Shown: positions 52,988 through 62,155, counted from the first letter of the stretch. The stretch is DNA of 64,000 nt from Phycisphaeraceae bacterium (GCA_019636555.1 JAHBXH010000001.1:2886928-2950927), one strand, 5' to 3'. The notes: generated by a model from the letters alone, not told the origin. Numbers and translations: made by a program.

Positions 52988-53812
52988 TCAGGTCCTGCCC
53001 ACCACCAGCACAATCCAGTCATCTTTGAGTTCCGACGGCTCGTGCACCGCCCACGGCACTTCTCCGGGCACAACATTGCATTCGGTGTACACCTCGGTTG
53101 ATGCGAAGCCCACTTCGATCATCGCTTCGCGCAGCTCGGCAATGCTCCAAAGCCGCCAGCGGTAGACGAACGCCCGCGGCAACTCCTGCACGATTTCTCC
53201 CGCCCGCTCGACTTTGAACGAAATGGAGTTCGTCACCATTCCCGTCAGTGCATCGGCCTCCTCGTGCGCCCAGTGATAGTGGATGATTTCGCCCGTTCGC
53301 GATGGGTGTTTGCGGGTCAGCGAGCCGAGCTTGAACGCCGATGCGCCGCCGTACGTATCGCAGACGAATACTCCCCCGCGGTCGCCCCTGGCTACGCGAG
53401 CAAGTCGCTCTCGCGAATGCCGCAGATAGCTCACGAGTTCCGAACGAGTATGGAGGTAACCGACCGAGAAGTTTCCGACAAAGACAACGTCGGCTGCGGC
53501 TCCATCTCCGACATGCGGATTGCGGCAATCTGCGCGGAGCACCCTGAGCGCCTCCGGACTTTGCCGCGAAGCTCGTTCAACACAATCGGGATCGAGATCA
53601 ACCGCGACCGCCCGCGCCGCTTCGCCGAGACGTCCGGCATCTTCGAGCCACCGGCGGCTCAGTGCAGCGGTGCCGCAGAAATCCTCACGCAAAACCCGCG
53701 GGTGATTTCCATGCACCGCGCGCAGAAACTTCGCGACGTGCGCGGGTGATTGCACACAGGCTTCGTAGCAATCAAATCTGTCGAGTTCGCGCACCCCGGA
53801 TTGTTGCGGCAC
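52988..53812 (-). CDS. Class I SAM-dependent methyltransferase
   Basis: 274 residues. Although the motif I Gly pattern is not canonical, LREDFCGTAALSRRWLEDAG and AVDLDPDCVERASRQSPEALRVLRADCRN give the fold, and FVGNFSVGYLHTRSELVSYLRHSRERLARV the next helices. The enzyme family member is not identifiable. No partner gene gives a hint. Convergent with the ACT-domain gene. Confidence 0.7.
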   Translation of the reverse strand: MPQQSGVRELDRFDCYEACVQSPAHVAKFLRAVHGNHPRVLREDFCGTAALSRRWLEDAGRLGEAARAVAVDLDPDCVERASRQSPEALRVLRADCRNPHVGDGAAADVVFVGNFSVGYLHTRSELVSYLRHSRERLARVARGDRGGVFVCDTYGGASAFKLGSLTRKHPSRTGEIIHYHWAHEEADALTGMVTNSISFKVERAGEIVQELPRAFVYRWRLWSIAELREAMIEVGFASTEVYTECNVVPGEVPWAVHEPSELKDDWIVLVVGRT

Positions 53813-53824
53813 GCGGCCGATCGG

Positions 53825-54607
53825 CTACTTCGGCCCGTCGTCACGAGTCGGACCGGTTGCGATTTTCTTTGTTGCCGGCGAAGCGGGCGGGATTCGCGTC
53901 GAAGCCGGAGCGATCTTGGCCGGCTGATTGGAAACGACTTTGGTCGGGGCCGAAGCCTTCTTCGGCGTCGGCGCGGGGATCGTCGAGTTCAACGGCTTCA
54001 CGTTGATCGTTTGCCAATTGGATGCGTCGTTCCGGACCCCCGACTGGCTTAGCGTGTTTTCGAGCGCCCGGTCGAACTCATCAAGCAAGGGATGACCGAT
54101 CCAGGAGATGTTTCCATCGGCCCCGATGATGAACGTGCAGGGGATGCCGCCACGCTGCGCGGGGACCATCCAGTTCGACCACATGAAGCCGTTTCCGTCG
54201 TAGGCCACGGTGTAGTCCATCCGGCTCCCCTGCTTGGCAACGAAGCTCTCTGCCTTCGTCAGGCGGTCGTCGAGGTTTGACTGCGTCGGCTGCTCGGAGG
54301 CAGTCACGCCGATGATGACGATGTTGGGGTATTTCTTCTGGAGCTCGGTCAGGTGCGGGATGCTTCCCACGCACGGCGTGCACCATGTGGCCCAGAATTC
54401 GATGACGTAAACGCGGCCCGGCTCGTACGTATAAACCGGCGCGCCCTTCAGCCAGCGATCGACCGAGATGCGGGGAGCGCGCGACCCGGCGGTCAGCGCC
54501 GGAGCCTGAGCGGCTTCGGCGTTGTTCGCGACGGCGTGACTCGTCGTCAGGGTGGCGCAGCATGCGATGGCAAGACCGGCGGCGGCAAAGATTGGACGGA
54601 TCTTCAT
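53825..54607 (-). CDS. TlpA-like periplasmic thioredoxin with Pro/Lys-rich tail
   Basis: 260 residues with a signal peptide (to about residue 27). Thioredoxin-like fold with the active-site FWATWCTPCVGSIPHL, followed by the TlpA-type insertion FVAKQGSRMDYTVAYDGNG and cis-Pro region GGIPCTFIIGADGNISW. The last 60 residues are a low-complexity Ala/Pro/Lys-rich tail. It likely reduces disulfides outside the cytoplasm, for example during cytochrome maturation, although no such partner is nearby. A paralogue with CGPC lies upstream at 54969-55598. Confidence 0.88.
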   Translation of the reverse strand: MKIRPIFAAAGLAIACCATLTTSHAVANNAEAAQAPALTAGSRAPRISVDRWLKGAPVYTYEPGRVYVIEFWATWCTPCVGSIPHLTELQKKYPNIVIIGVTASEQPTQSNLDDRLTKAESFVAKQGSRMDYTVAYDGNGFMWSNWMVPAQRGGIPCTFIIGADGNISWIGHPLLDEFDRALENTLSQSGVRNDASNWQTINVKPLNSTIPAPTPKKASAPTKVVSNQPAKIAPASTRIPPASPATKKIATGPTRDDGPK

Positions 54608-54968
54608 GGGTCGGCACCCCGGGGCTTCGACGGCGGCGCACTCGGTCGCGCGGCGTATCCCGATGCTCGATATCGGGCAGGAAGATCGGACTTTTTGTGC
54701 CGACTTGAATGAACTTCGAGTTCAGTATTTTGCACGGAATTTTGTCGTGCAGAGTCTGCGCGACACCCGCGAGTTCTCCGCGCGATTCGCGCAGAAATCG
54801 ACACCGGAAAAGGGTGTGGGGTCGCCGGGCTTTTTGGGGTTCGCGGTCGACCGGAAGAGTGATCGCTTCACTGTCTGCCTCCCCAACCCCACAAAAAAAA
54901 TGCCCCGAACGCGGGGCATCTCTTGGTTTCAATGTCAAACAGGCGGTCGACCAGAAAGGGACGGAAGA
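54608..54968. other. Intergenic region with a terminator
   Basis: Between two TlpA-like genes. It holds a strong terminator for the upstream minus-strand gene at 54893-54919 and otherwise no gene. Confidence 0.5.
54893..54919 (-). terminator. Rho-independent terminator
   Basis: On the minus strand an 8-bp stem (ATGCCCCG-CGTT-CGGGGCAT) at 54900-54919 runs into eight T residues (A-run 54893-54900 on the plus strand). It ends the second TlpA-like gene. Confidence 0.85.
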
Positions 54969-55598
54969 TCAATTGTCCTTTTTCATGTCCGCGTTGGCCG
55001 CCTCGACTGCACTCTTCAGATTCTCCCCGAAGGCGGGAACTCGCGGGTCTCCGATCCAGACGATCTTCCCGTCCCCACCGACGATGAAAGCATGCGGGAT
55101 GGTGCTCACCCCTGCCGCACCCATCCAAGCCTTGCTCACCTTGCGATCAGCTTCGAATGCGACGCGATAGTTCATGTTGTCGCCTTGGTCCTTCACGAAT
55201 TTCTGAACCCTGGCGAAGCGTTCATCTTTTCCGCCTTTGCTCACTCGCTCGGAGCTCGCCATCCCGATGATGACCACACTGTCCTTGTACTTTTTCTGCA
55301 TCTCGGTCAGGTGCGGAATGCTTTGGAGACACGGCCCACACCACGTCGCCCAGAACTCGACAACGTAGACCTTGCCCTGGTCGAACTTCTTGACCGGATC
55401 ACCCTTGATCCATTTCGACGGATAGAACTCGGGCGCGTTCGAACCGACTTCGAGCTTTCTCGATTGCGGCGAACCCGACCCAGCCCCGGCCTTTTCTCCC
55501 GCAAGCGCGGTTGACATCGCCATCGGAGGCAATGCGAGACATGCGGCAATCGTCCCAACTGCAAGCAACAAGACCGACGGCTTGGAAAGAAGACGCAT
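54969..55598 (-). CDS. TlpA-like periplasmic thioredoxin
   Basis: 209 residues. Signal peptide to about residue 33. Active site FWATWCGPCLQSIPHL, followed by the same TlpA elaboration and the cis-Pro STIPHAFIVGGDGKIVW. GAGGAG precedes the ATG at 5 nt. It is a paralogue of 53825-54607, in the same direction, and differs in CxxC (CGPC versus CTPC). The terminator separates the two genes, so they have separate transcripts. Confidence 0.9.
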   Translation of the reverse strand: MRLLSKPSVLLLAVGTIAACLALPPMAMSTALAGEKAGAGSGSPQSRKLEVGSNAPEFYPSKWIKGDPVKKFDQGKVYVVEFWATWCGPCLQSIPHLTEMQKKYKDSVVIIGMASSERVSKGGKDERFARVQKFVKDQGDNMNYRVAFEADRKVSKAWMGAAGVSTIPHAFIVGGDGKIVWIGDPRVPAFGENLKSAVEAANADMKKDN

Positions 55599-55726
55599 GG
55601 CAACTCCTCTATCGATCTGTTCGCCACAAAGAACGACTCACGAATCAGGTTGCGACCTGTACCCGGCCGGGTCAACCTCTATTAGAGGGAATACCGCTCG
55701 CCGAGTTCCGCAGAAAAGCCGTTCGT

Positions 55727-57481
55727 TCAACAAATGTTCCCGAACTTCTTCAAGCAAGTATCCATCCGCACGAGAGCCGAACGCTTTCCCAGGACTGCGA
55801 GTGTTTCGCCCAGAGGCGGGCTGACCGCAGCGCCGGCGACAGCCACGCGGATTGCCTGCGAGACAGGTCCCATGCCGGTTGCGGCCTGCTGCCCGACCTG
55901 CTCGATCAGAGAATGCAGCAATTCCGACTTCCACTCTGTTTCCGACACGGTTTCAAATCGGTCGCGGATGGTGCGAAGGAGTTTGAGACCCGCGCGGTCG
56001 CTCGTGAGCAAGTTCTTGTCTGCGGCGGCAGGATCGAAATCGGTGGCGGCATCCGAGCGAAGCAGGAACGCCGAAGCTTTCACTCCATCACGCAACGTCT
56101 TGGCCCGGGGTTTGACGGCGCGCGCCAGCAACAGCCAGCGCGAATCAGAATCTCCCACCGCTCTCGCAAAGTCCGGCTCGAATTCCGTGCACCACTCGCG
56201 CCAGCGCTTTGCAAAGAGGTCGTCCGGCAAGGCGTTGATCGCGTCGGCGTTGAAACTCAGCAGTTTCGCGCGGTCGAACTTGGAACTGGTCTTGCCGATG
56301 CGCTCGATCCCGAAGTGCTCGGCGAGAAACTTCATGTCGAACTTCTCGAGGTCCTTGCCGTCGGCGGTCTTGAGACCGGGGTTCCAGCCGAGCAGCGAGA
56401 CGAAATTGGTGATCGCCTCGGGCAAATAGCCGTTCTGACGAAAATCCCACACTTCGATTTCGGGGAGCGCAACCTTGAAGTGCTTCGCGAGCGATTGCGC
56501 GACTTCCAAACTGTCGTTGTCGGCGCTCAGGAACTGTCCGATCAGCTTTTCGTCCTGTCCGCTCGCGGATGCCAGCGTCGCAGGCGTGATCGACTTGTCC
56601 TTCGCGATCGCGTCCTTTGCCGCCTTGCGCGCGAACTTCGCCTTGTCTCGCTTGCTCATCTTGCTGCCGTCCATGTTCACGATGAGCGGCATGTGGGCAT
56701 AGAACGGCGTGCGGAAGCCGAGAGCGTTCTGCAGCGCGACGTGGCGCGGCGTGTTGTTGAGATGCTCCTGCGCGCGCATCACGTGCGTCACGCCCATCGT
56801 CTCGTCGTCGATCACGACCGCGAAGTGATAGATCGGGAAGCCGTCGGCCTTACGGATCACGAAATCGTCCATCTCGCCCGCGGCATACTTCACATCGCCC
56901 AGAACTTGATCGTGGACGACGATCTCTTCGCGCGGCGCCGCGAACCGCATCACGTGGCGCTCGCCGGCCTGCGCGCGATTCCAGCGCGCTTCGAGCGCGG
57001 CATTGAACTTCCCGAATTCGATCTCCGCCGGGCGCGGATAGCGGTAGGTCTGCTTCGCCGCGACCGCGGCTCTTCGCTGCGCCTCGATCTCTTCGTTGCT
57101 CTCGAAGGCCGGGTACGCGCGCCCGGCTTTTACGAGCTGTTCGAGATACCTGTTGTAGATCGGGACCCGTTTGGCCTGAAAGAACTCCCCCACTGGTTCA
57201 CGACCGCTTCCGGCTTCCCAGTCGTGCTGACCGATCGAACCGTCTTTGGCAATGTAGGGGCCGAGGTCATTGACGATGCCGAGCCAGTGCAGGTCTTCGA
57301 TGATGCCGCGGGCGGATTCGAGGCTGCTGCGTGCCGCGTCGGTATCTTCGATGCGGAGCATGAAGCGGCCGTTGTTCTTTTTGGCGAAGGCCCAGCAGAA
57401 GAGCGCGGAGCGCGCGCCGCCGATGTGAAGATGGCCGGTGGGAGAGGGCGCGAAGCGCGTCACGAGTGGGCTTGAAGACAT
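55727..57481 (-). CDS. gltX: Glutamate-tRNA ligase
   Basis: 584 residues from ATG 57481. Longer than most GltX (about 470-500). Class I motif FAPSPTGHLHIGGARSALF (residues 10-28), IEDTD, and KMSKS-type SKMSKRDKAKF are as in discriminating or non-discriminating GluRS, preceding an anticodon-binding helical C-terminal region. The presence of GlnRS suggests it needs only to charge tRNA-Glu. It faces the EF-G-like gene head to head across 57482-57829. Confidence 0.95.
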   Translation of the reverse strand: MSSSPLVTRFAPSPTGHLHIGGARSALFCWAFAKKNNGRFMLRIEDTDAARSSLESARGIIEDLHWLGIVNDLGPYIAKDGSIGQHDWEAGSGREPVGEFFQAKRVPIYNRYLEQLVKAGRAYPAFESNEEIEAQRRAAVAAKQTYRYPRPAEIEFGKFNAALEARWNRAQAGERHVMRFAAPREEIVVHDQVLGDVKYAAGEMDDFVIRKADGFPIYHFAVVIDDETMGVTHVMRAQEHLNNTPRHVALQNALGFRTPFYAHMPLIVNMDGSKMSKRDKAKFARKAAKDAIAKDKSITPATLASASGQDEKLIGQFLSADNDSLEVAQSLAKHFKVALPEIEVWDFRQNGYLPEAITNFVSLLGWNPGLKTADGKDLEKFDMKFLAEHFGIERIGKTSSKFDRAKLLSFNADAINALPDDLFAKRWREWCTEFEPDFARAVGDSDSRWLLLARAVKPRAKTLRDGVKASAFLLRSDAATDFDPAAADKNLLTSDRAGLKLLRTIRDRFETVSETEWKSELLHSLIEQVGQQAATGMGPVSQAIRVAVAGAAVSPPLGETLAVLGKRSALVRMDTCLKKFGNIC

Positions 57482-57829
57482 GGGAGGCAAGGGTAGGAAT
57501 GAGATGCTACTTCGCGGGAGTGGCGCGAACATGCCGCATTCGATCAAAGTGCGCGTATATGCTCAGCACGCCCGGGCGATCCTTGGTCCGCTCGACGCAT
57601 CACAGAAGAACCATTCCAGAATTCGGAACTTTCCGGCGGCGAGCGATACCACGCGGCGACGCCGGTCTTCATCTACTTCTCCATACATTCCTCGCCCGGA
57701 GCACATTCGACTTTGACCTTCGCTCCGGATGGTTTAGACTGGGGCGACGGGAGCGTGCCGCCGGCTCGCCCCCGCTGACAATCCGGTCGGTTGTGTCCCC
57801 GAGCTCACCTATCTACGGAGGAAATGCCC
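57482..57829. other. Divergent intergenic region, gltX / EF-G-like gene
   Basis: No gene. A -35/-10 pair is listed separately, and a GGAGG ribosome-binding site precedes the start of the EF-G-like gene at 57817-57821. Confidence 0.4.
57713..57740 (+). promoter_or_regulatory. Candidate promoter
   Basis: TTGACC (57713-57718), 16-nt spacer, TAGACT (57735-57740), about 90 nt before the EF-G-like gene. Both boxes match four or five of six consensus bases. No operator-like repeat around it. Confidence 0.45.
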
Positions 57830-59962
57830 ATGACCACCACTCAAACCCAATCTCATACCGCGGGAGGCCAAGGTGCCCGCTCCGTCGCCGACGTCAGAAA
57901 CATCTGCCTCGTCGGTTCGGGCGGAGCGGGAAAAACGACACTCACCGAGAAATTGCTCTTTAGCGCCGGTGCGACCAAGCGGGCAGGAACGGTGGAAGAA
58001 GGGAACACAGTCAGCGACTTCTCCGAGGAGGAGCGGCACCACAAGCATTCGCTCCAGCCTTCCTTTCTTCACTTTGACTATGAAGGCCACGATGTGCATC
58101 TCATCGATACGCCCGGCCTCGTCGATTTCATCGGGCATGCGATCGCGTGCTTTCCCGCCGTCGAAACGGTCGCCGTGGTGATCGATGCGCACAAGGGAAT
58201 CGATTCGGTCGTTCGCCGGCTGATGAGCGTCGCCGCGGACCGCAAGATCCCGCGCATGATCATCGTCAACAAAATGGAAGAGAACGCCGACGGGCTTGAG
58301 GAACTCGTCGCGCGCATTCGCGAAGTTTTCGGGGCCATCTGCCTTCCGATCAATCTTCCGACCTTGAAGGGAAAGAAAGTTATTAACGTTTTCGAGCACG
58401 ACGGGCACGACGCCGCCGGCGATCAGACCGATTTCTCATCCGTACACGAGGCGCACAAGGCGATCGTCGAGCAGGTGATCGAGGTCGACGACGAACTCAC
58501 GATGGAATATCTCGAGAAGGGCGAAGGCGCCGGCTTTGATCCCGAGAAGCTGCACGCGGCATTCGAGAAAGCGCTCGGCGAAGCGCACCTTGTCCCGATC
58601 TGCTTCTGCTCGGCCAAGACCGGCGCGGGCGTCGATGATCTGCTGCACGTCTTCGCCAGCCTCTGCCCGAGCCCCCTCGAAGTGAGCCCGCCCGAGTTCG
58701 AGATCCGCAAAGGCGCCGACGAGAGCGGCGCCCCGATCGAAGAGGAGTTCGTGCCCAAGCCCGATCCCAAAGGAAAAGTCATCGCGCACGTCTTCAAGGT
58801 CGCGACCGACGCGTTCGTCGGCAAGCTCGGCATCTTCCGTGTGCATTCGGGCACGATCAAACACAAGCAGGAACTCTACATCGACGACAACAACAAGCCC
58901 TTCCGCGTCGGGCATCTCTTCAAGTTGCAGGGCAAGGAGCACGTCGAAGTTTCGGAGGTCGGGCCCGGCGAGATCGCCGCGATCAGTAAGGTGGACGACC
59001 TGCACTTCAACGGCATCCTGCACGAAGCGCCCGAGGCAAGCACCGTCCACCTCCGCGCGCTCCCGTTGCCCAAGCCGCTCTACGGGCTGGCGATCCAACT
59101 CAAGAACCAATCGGACGAAACCAAGTTTTCCGCAGCTTCGCACAAGATGATGGCGGAAGACCCGAGCCTCCGCATCGAGCGCATCGCCGCGACCAACCAG
59201 ACCGTGATGCGCGGACTGGGCGAACTTCACCTGCGCATCGTCATCGAGAAGTTCAAGAAGCAGTTCAACATCGAGTTGATCACAAGCCAGCCCAAAGTCG
59301 CCTACAAAGAAACCATCACCGGGAAGGCAGATGGGCACCACCGCCACAAAAAGCAGACCGGCGGCGCCGGGCAGTTCGGCGAGGTCTATCTCCGCATCGA
59401 GCCTCTGCCTTCCGATCACCCGACCGGCTTCGAATTCGCGAGCGAGGTCGTCGGCGGCACGGTCCCCCGTCAATACTGGCCCGCAGTCGAGAAGGGAGTG
59501 AAGCAGGTCATCGAGAACGGCGCATTCGCCGGCTACCCGATGCAGGGAATCCGCGTCGCGCTCTACGACGGCAAGTATCACGACGTCGACAGCAAAGAAA
59601 TCGCGTTCATCACCGCCGGCCGCAAGGCATTCATCGAAGCGGTCACCAAGGCCAAGCCCAAACTGCTCGAGCCGTACGTGACCGTCGAGGTCACCGCGCC
59701 CAGTCGCTACATGGGCGATATCGCCGGACATCTCTCCACCAAACGCGGCCGAGTTCAGGATTCCGAGGTTCAGTCGGGTGACACGTGCATTGTCCGTGCG
59801 GTCGCTCCGCTGGGCGAACTCTCGAACTACGCCAACGAACTCAAGAGCATGACCGGCGGCGCCGGCAGCTTCTCGATGGACTACAGCCACGACGAACAAA
59901 CGCCGCCCCAGGTCCAGGCGGCCGTTGTTGCGGCATTTAAGCCCCAGGAAGAGAAAGAATGA
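57830..59962 (+). CDS. EF-G-like translation GTPase (fusA paralogue)
   Basis: 710 residues from ATG 57830. GGAGG at 57817-57821 is 8 nt away. The closer ATG at 57824 is worse placed. The P-loop is GSGGAGKT (29-36), differing from the AHIDAGKT of canonical EF-G. G3 is DTPGLVDF and G4 is NKME. The EF-G domains 3 to 5 follow, with RYMGDIAGHLSTKRGRVQ near the end. This is the EF-G2/EF-G-like group, often without full translocase role. A housekeeping fusA should exist elsewhere. Confidence 0.9.
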   Translation: MTTTQTQSHTAGGQGARSVADVRNICLVGSGGAGKTTLTEKLLFSAGATKRAGTVEEGNTVSDFSEEERHHKHSLQPSFLHFDYEGHDVHLIDTPGLVDFIGHAIACFPAVETVAVVIDAHKGIDSVVRRLMSVAADRKIPRMIIVNKMEENADGLEELVARIREVFGAICLPINLPTLKGKKVINVFEHDGHDAAGDQTDFSSVHEAHKAIVEQVIEVDDELTMEYLEKGEGAGFDPEKLHAAFEKALGEAHLVPICFCSAKTGAGVDDLLHVFASLCPSPLEVSPPEFEIRKGADESGAPIEEEFVPKPDPKGKVIAHVFKVATDAFVGKLGIFRVHSGTIKHKQELYIDDNNKPFRVGHLFKLQGKEHVEVSEVGPGEIAAISKVDDLHFNGILHEAPEASTVHLRALPLPKPLYGLAIQLKNQSDETKFSAASHKMMAEDPSLRIERIAATNQTVMRGLGELHLRIVIEKFKKQFNIELITSQPKVAYKETITGKADGHHRHKKQTGGAGQFGEVYLRIEPLPSDHPTGFEFASEVVGGTVPRQYWPAVEKGVKQVIENGAFAGYPMQGIRVALYDGKYHDVDSKEIAFITAGRKAFIEAVTKAKPKLLEPYVTVEVTAPSRYMGDIAGHLSTKRGRVQDSEVQSGDTCIVRAVAPLGELSNYANELKSMTGGAGSFSMDYSHDEQTPPQVQAAVVAAFKPQEEKE

Positions 59963-60025
59963 GGGTTGTGCTAGGCTGAGGACGGCAAGCGGATCGTCCT
60001 CTAGGCGCGATCTTAGGAGGTATCG

Positions 60026-60952
60026 ATGTCGGAACGCAAACCGATCTCTTTCATTGTCACCGTGATCGCCCTCGCTGCGGCAGGGAGCGTGCTCTACTAC
60101 TACGTTCACCAGCTACCGACTGATGTCGGAGCGACCACCGCCTCCGCGGGGGTCCAGGGAATCTCGCTGCACGAACTCGCGGAGCGCGGCGACACCGAAG
60201 CTCTGGCGGCGCAGATCCGGAATGGGGCGAAACTCGACGTTGTCATCGAGTCCGGTCCGCTCTGGCAACGCGGCATGACGCCTCTGATGGCCGCGATCGT
60301 TGCGGGGCAGGACAAAGCAACCCAGACAATCCTCGATGCGAAGCCCTCACTCGATGTCCGAAGCCGCGATGGGCGCACGGCGCTCATCTGGGCCGCGGGC
60401 TGGGGCACGCCGAACATGGTGCAGCACCTGCTTGATGCCGGCGCCGAAAAGAACGTGCGTGATGAAGCGAACTGGACGGCGCTCATGATGGCCGCGGGTC
60501 GAGGTGATGCACAGAGCGTGAATCTCCTTGTGAAGTCGGGCGCCGATATCAACGCCAAAAACAAGTGGGGGCAGACAGCGCTGATGACGGCGCTGCGCGC
60601 CGGCAACGTGGAAAAAACCGAAATCCTTCTCGAAGCGGGCGCGAACCCGAACGACACCGACCTCAACGGCCTGACGCCGATGCACATGGCCGCCGAAGGC
60701 GGCGCGCCGGTAGAAGTCATCTCGATGCTCGTGAAACGCGGCGGCAATATCAACGCGCAGTCCGCCGATGGTTTGACTCCGCTGATGATCGCCTGCGATC
60801 GCGCAGACGTCGAGCGAGTGAAGATCCTGCTGGCGAACGGATGCAAGACCGAACTCAAAGACAAGGACGGCGCGACGGCACTCGATTGGGCGCTCCGCCG
60901 TTCGGACGACAACGGGAACGCGGTTGCCGAACTCGTCCGAAAGTCGCATTAA
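60026..60952 (+). CDS. Ankyrin-repeat protein with N-terminal membrane anchor
   Basis: 308 residues from the ATG at 60026, with AGGAGG 6 nt upstream. An N-terminal helix (ISFIVTVIALAAAGSVLYYYV) anchors it in the membrane. Seven ankyrin repeats follow at 33-residue steps: for example GMTPLMAAIVAGQD, GRTALIWAAGWGTP, NWTALMMAAGRGDA, GQTALMTALRAGNV, GLTPMHMAAEGGAP, GLTPLMIACDRADV, GATALDWALRRSDD. It binds some protein partner on the outer side. A 7-bp hairpin (GAGGACG/CGTCCTC, 59978-60001) lies in the 63-nt gap to the EF-G-like gene. Confidence 0.9.
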   Translation: MSERKPISFIVTVIALAAAGSVLYYYVHQLPTDVGATTASAGVQGISLHELAERGDTEALAAQIRNGAKLDVVIESGPLWQRGMTPLMAAIVAGQDKATQTILDAKPSLDVRSRDGRTALIWAAGWGTPNMVQHLLDAGAEKNVRDEANWTALMMAAGRGDAQSVNLLVKSGADINAKNKWGQTALMTALRAGNVEKTEILLEAGANPNDTDLNGLTPMHMAAEGGAPVEVISMLVKRGGNINAQSADGLTPLMIACDRADVERVKILLANGCKTELKDKDGATALDWALRRSDDNGNAVAELVRKSH

Positions 60953-60989
60953 CTCGTCTCGATCCGGGCCGCGTCAGAAACAGCACGAC

Positions 60990-61023
60990 AGCACTCTTCA
61001 GAGCGGAAGGGTGCTTCGTTTTT
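60990..61023 (+). terminator. Rho-independent terminator
   Basis: A 10-bp stem (AGCACTCTTC / GAAGGGTGCT, one G-T pair) with 6-nt loop at 60990-61015, then TCG and five T residues at 61019-61023. It ends the ankyrin gene. Confidence 0.8.
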
Positions 61024-61149
61024 GCGCACCTTGGGCGCAGTCGTTGCGCCGCGGGCGCAAATCTTCAACGTGGTGGCGACTCCGTGACGACTACAGAGGC
61101 TCAACGCCGCTAGATTCTTCTCCCGCGCCGTCTCCCAGCCGCCACACGC

Positions 61150-61500
61150 ATGAACACAATCAACACCAGCGCTTCAATCCGGCTCTCGCAAACCTACGGC
61201 GCGCCCGCCAGCGCTCAGGCGAATGCAGGGAGCGTCGCCGGGACGATTTCTCGTGCCGCGGGTGTTTCGGATCAAGTCGCGATTTCGCGTCCGGAGAAAC
61301 TGAGTAACAGCATCGAGCGCCTCACGTCGGGCGCTGTCAAGCAACCCGCGATCGAAAAGAGTGCGCCCGCAAAGTCGGTGTTCGCCGCACCCGCGGTCTA
61401 CACCTCGCGCGGGACTCTTGCGATGCACGCGCAGCCCGGAGATCGCAACGCCGCGGCGACCGGTGTCGCGATCGGCCGCTCGCTCGACGTCAACGGATAA
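61150..61500 (+). CDS. Hypothetical Ala/Ser-rich protein
   Basis: 116 residues. It is polar and rich in Ala, Ser, and Gly (QTYGAPASAQANAGSVAGTIS), with no signal, helix or motif. A short conserved-looking stretch DQVAISRPEKLSNSIERLTSG could form an amphipathic helix. I do not recognise a family. It converges on the flavin-reductase-like gene by 4 nt. Confidence 0.5.
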   Translation: MNTINTSASIRLSQTYGAPASAQANAGSVAGTISRAAGVSDQVAISRPEKLSNSIERLTSGAVKQPAIEKSAPAKSVFAAPAVYTSRGTLAMHAQPGDRNAAATGVAIGRSLDVNG

Positions 61501-61504
61501 ACGG

Positions 61505-62023
61505 CTATTTTCCCGCGACACCCGAGAAGATTTTCGCGTCGAGCACGCGCCCGATGATGAGCGCGCAGTCGGCTTCGAGATCGAGCCGTCGCACCACTTC
61601 GCAGTCAATCGCCGCGAGCGATCGACGCAACACCGGCGCCTGACTCTGCAGGGTTTCCCACGCGATGCAATCGAAGGGATCGTCGTCGCGCGGCGCATCG
61701 TCTGCAAACTTTCGGGGTGACAACGCGTCCGCGCTATCGAGAACACTGATCGAAAAAGCGCGGCTGTCTCGGATCAGCGGCTCGATCCAGTGACCGCGCC
61801 GAATCGAAACTCCGACCATCAACGGCTCGTCTGCAACGACCGCCACACTGCGCGCCACCACTCCGGCGCGCTTGCCCTCGAAGCCTGCCGCCATCACAAA
61901 AGCGCCGGCGGGCAAAAGCGAGAGAACCGACAGCGCCTCCGACCGACGGGACTCGGGCAGTGGCAAATACTCAACCACGCCACCCACGTCGGCTCTTCGA
62001 GAACGTAACACCAGTGGACACAT
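61505..62023 (-). CDS. Flavin reductase-like (FMN-binding split barrel) protein
   Basis: 172 residues from ATG 62023. A longer reading from 62119 includes the DnaA-box region and is not believed. The split-barrel pattern is GAFVMAAGFEGKRAGVVARSVAVVADEPLMVGVSIRRGHWIEPLIRDSRAFSISVLDS, like the flavin reductase family, with the C-terminal LEADCALIIGRVLDAKIFSG. It would bind FMN and reduce it with NAD(P)H. Partner unknown. Confidence 0.75.
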   Translation of the reverse strand: MCPLVLRSRRADVGGVVEYLPLPESRRSEALSVLSLLPAGAFVMAAGFEGKRAGVVARSVAVVADEPLMVGVSIRRGHWIEPLIRDSRAFSISVLDSADALSPRKFADDAPRDDDPFDCIAWETLQSQAPVLRRSLAAIDCEVVRRLDLEADCALIIGRVLDAKIFSGVAGK

Positions 62024-62070
62024 GGATATATCTCGCAGGCAACCGCGCAGACGTTGCGCGAAGCGACAGA

Positions 62071-62109
62071 TTATCCACAACTCGCAAACTCGCGCAAAAG
62101 TTATACACA
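62071..62109 (+). promoter_or_regulatory. Two DnaA-box matches upstream of mraZ
   Basis: TTATCCACA (62071-62079) and TTATACACA (62101-62109), both identical to or one base from the DnaA box consensus TTATNCACA, same orientation, 30 bp apart (about three helical turns), each followed by ACTCG. Only two boxes are present and no AT-rich unwinding element follows, so a regulatory role is more likely than an origin. Confidence 0.6.
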
Positions 62110-62122
62110 ACTCGTGCACTTC

Positions 62123-62155
62123 GTGGGGGAAGGTGTTGCAAAGTGTCGAAAAGTG
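62123..62155 (+). promoter_or_regulatory. 10-bp-periodic GTG array, probable MraZ operator
   Basis: GTG occurs at 62123, 62133, 62143 and 62153, exactly one turn apart. The last three units are AGGTGTTGCA, AAGTGTCGAA and AAGTGGGTAT, of the AAGTGK type bound by MraZ in other bacteria. It lies about 90 nt before the mraZ start. The identity as MraZ operator follows from the known preference of MraZ for short direct repeats near its own promoter. Confidence 0.65.

Noticed and set aside
62071..62155. Chromosomal replication origin
   Set aside because: Two DnaA boxes only, no AT-rich unwinding region, no dnaA or dnaN nearby. A regulatory site is more likely.
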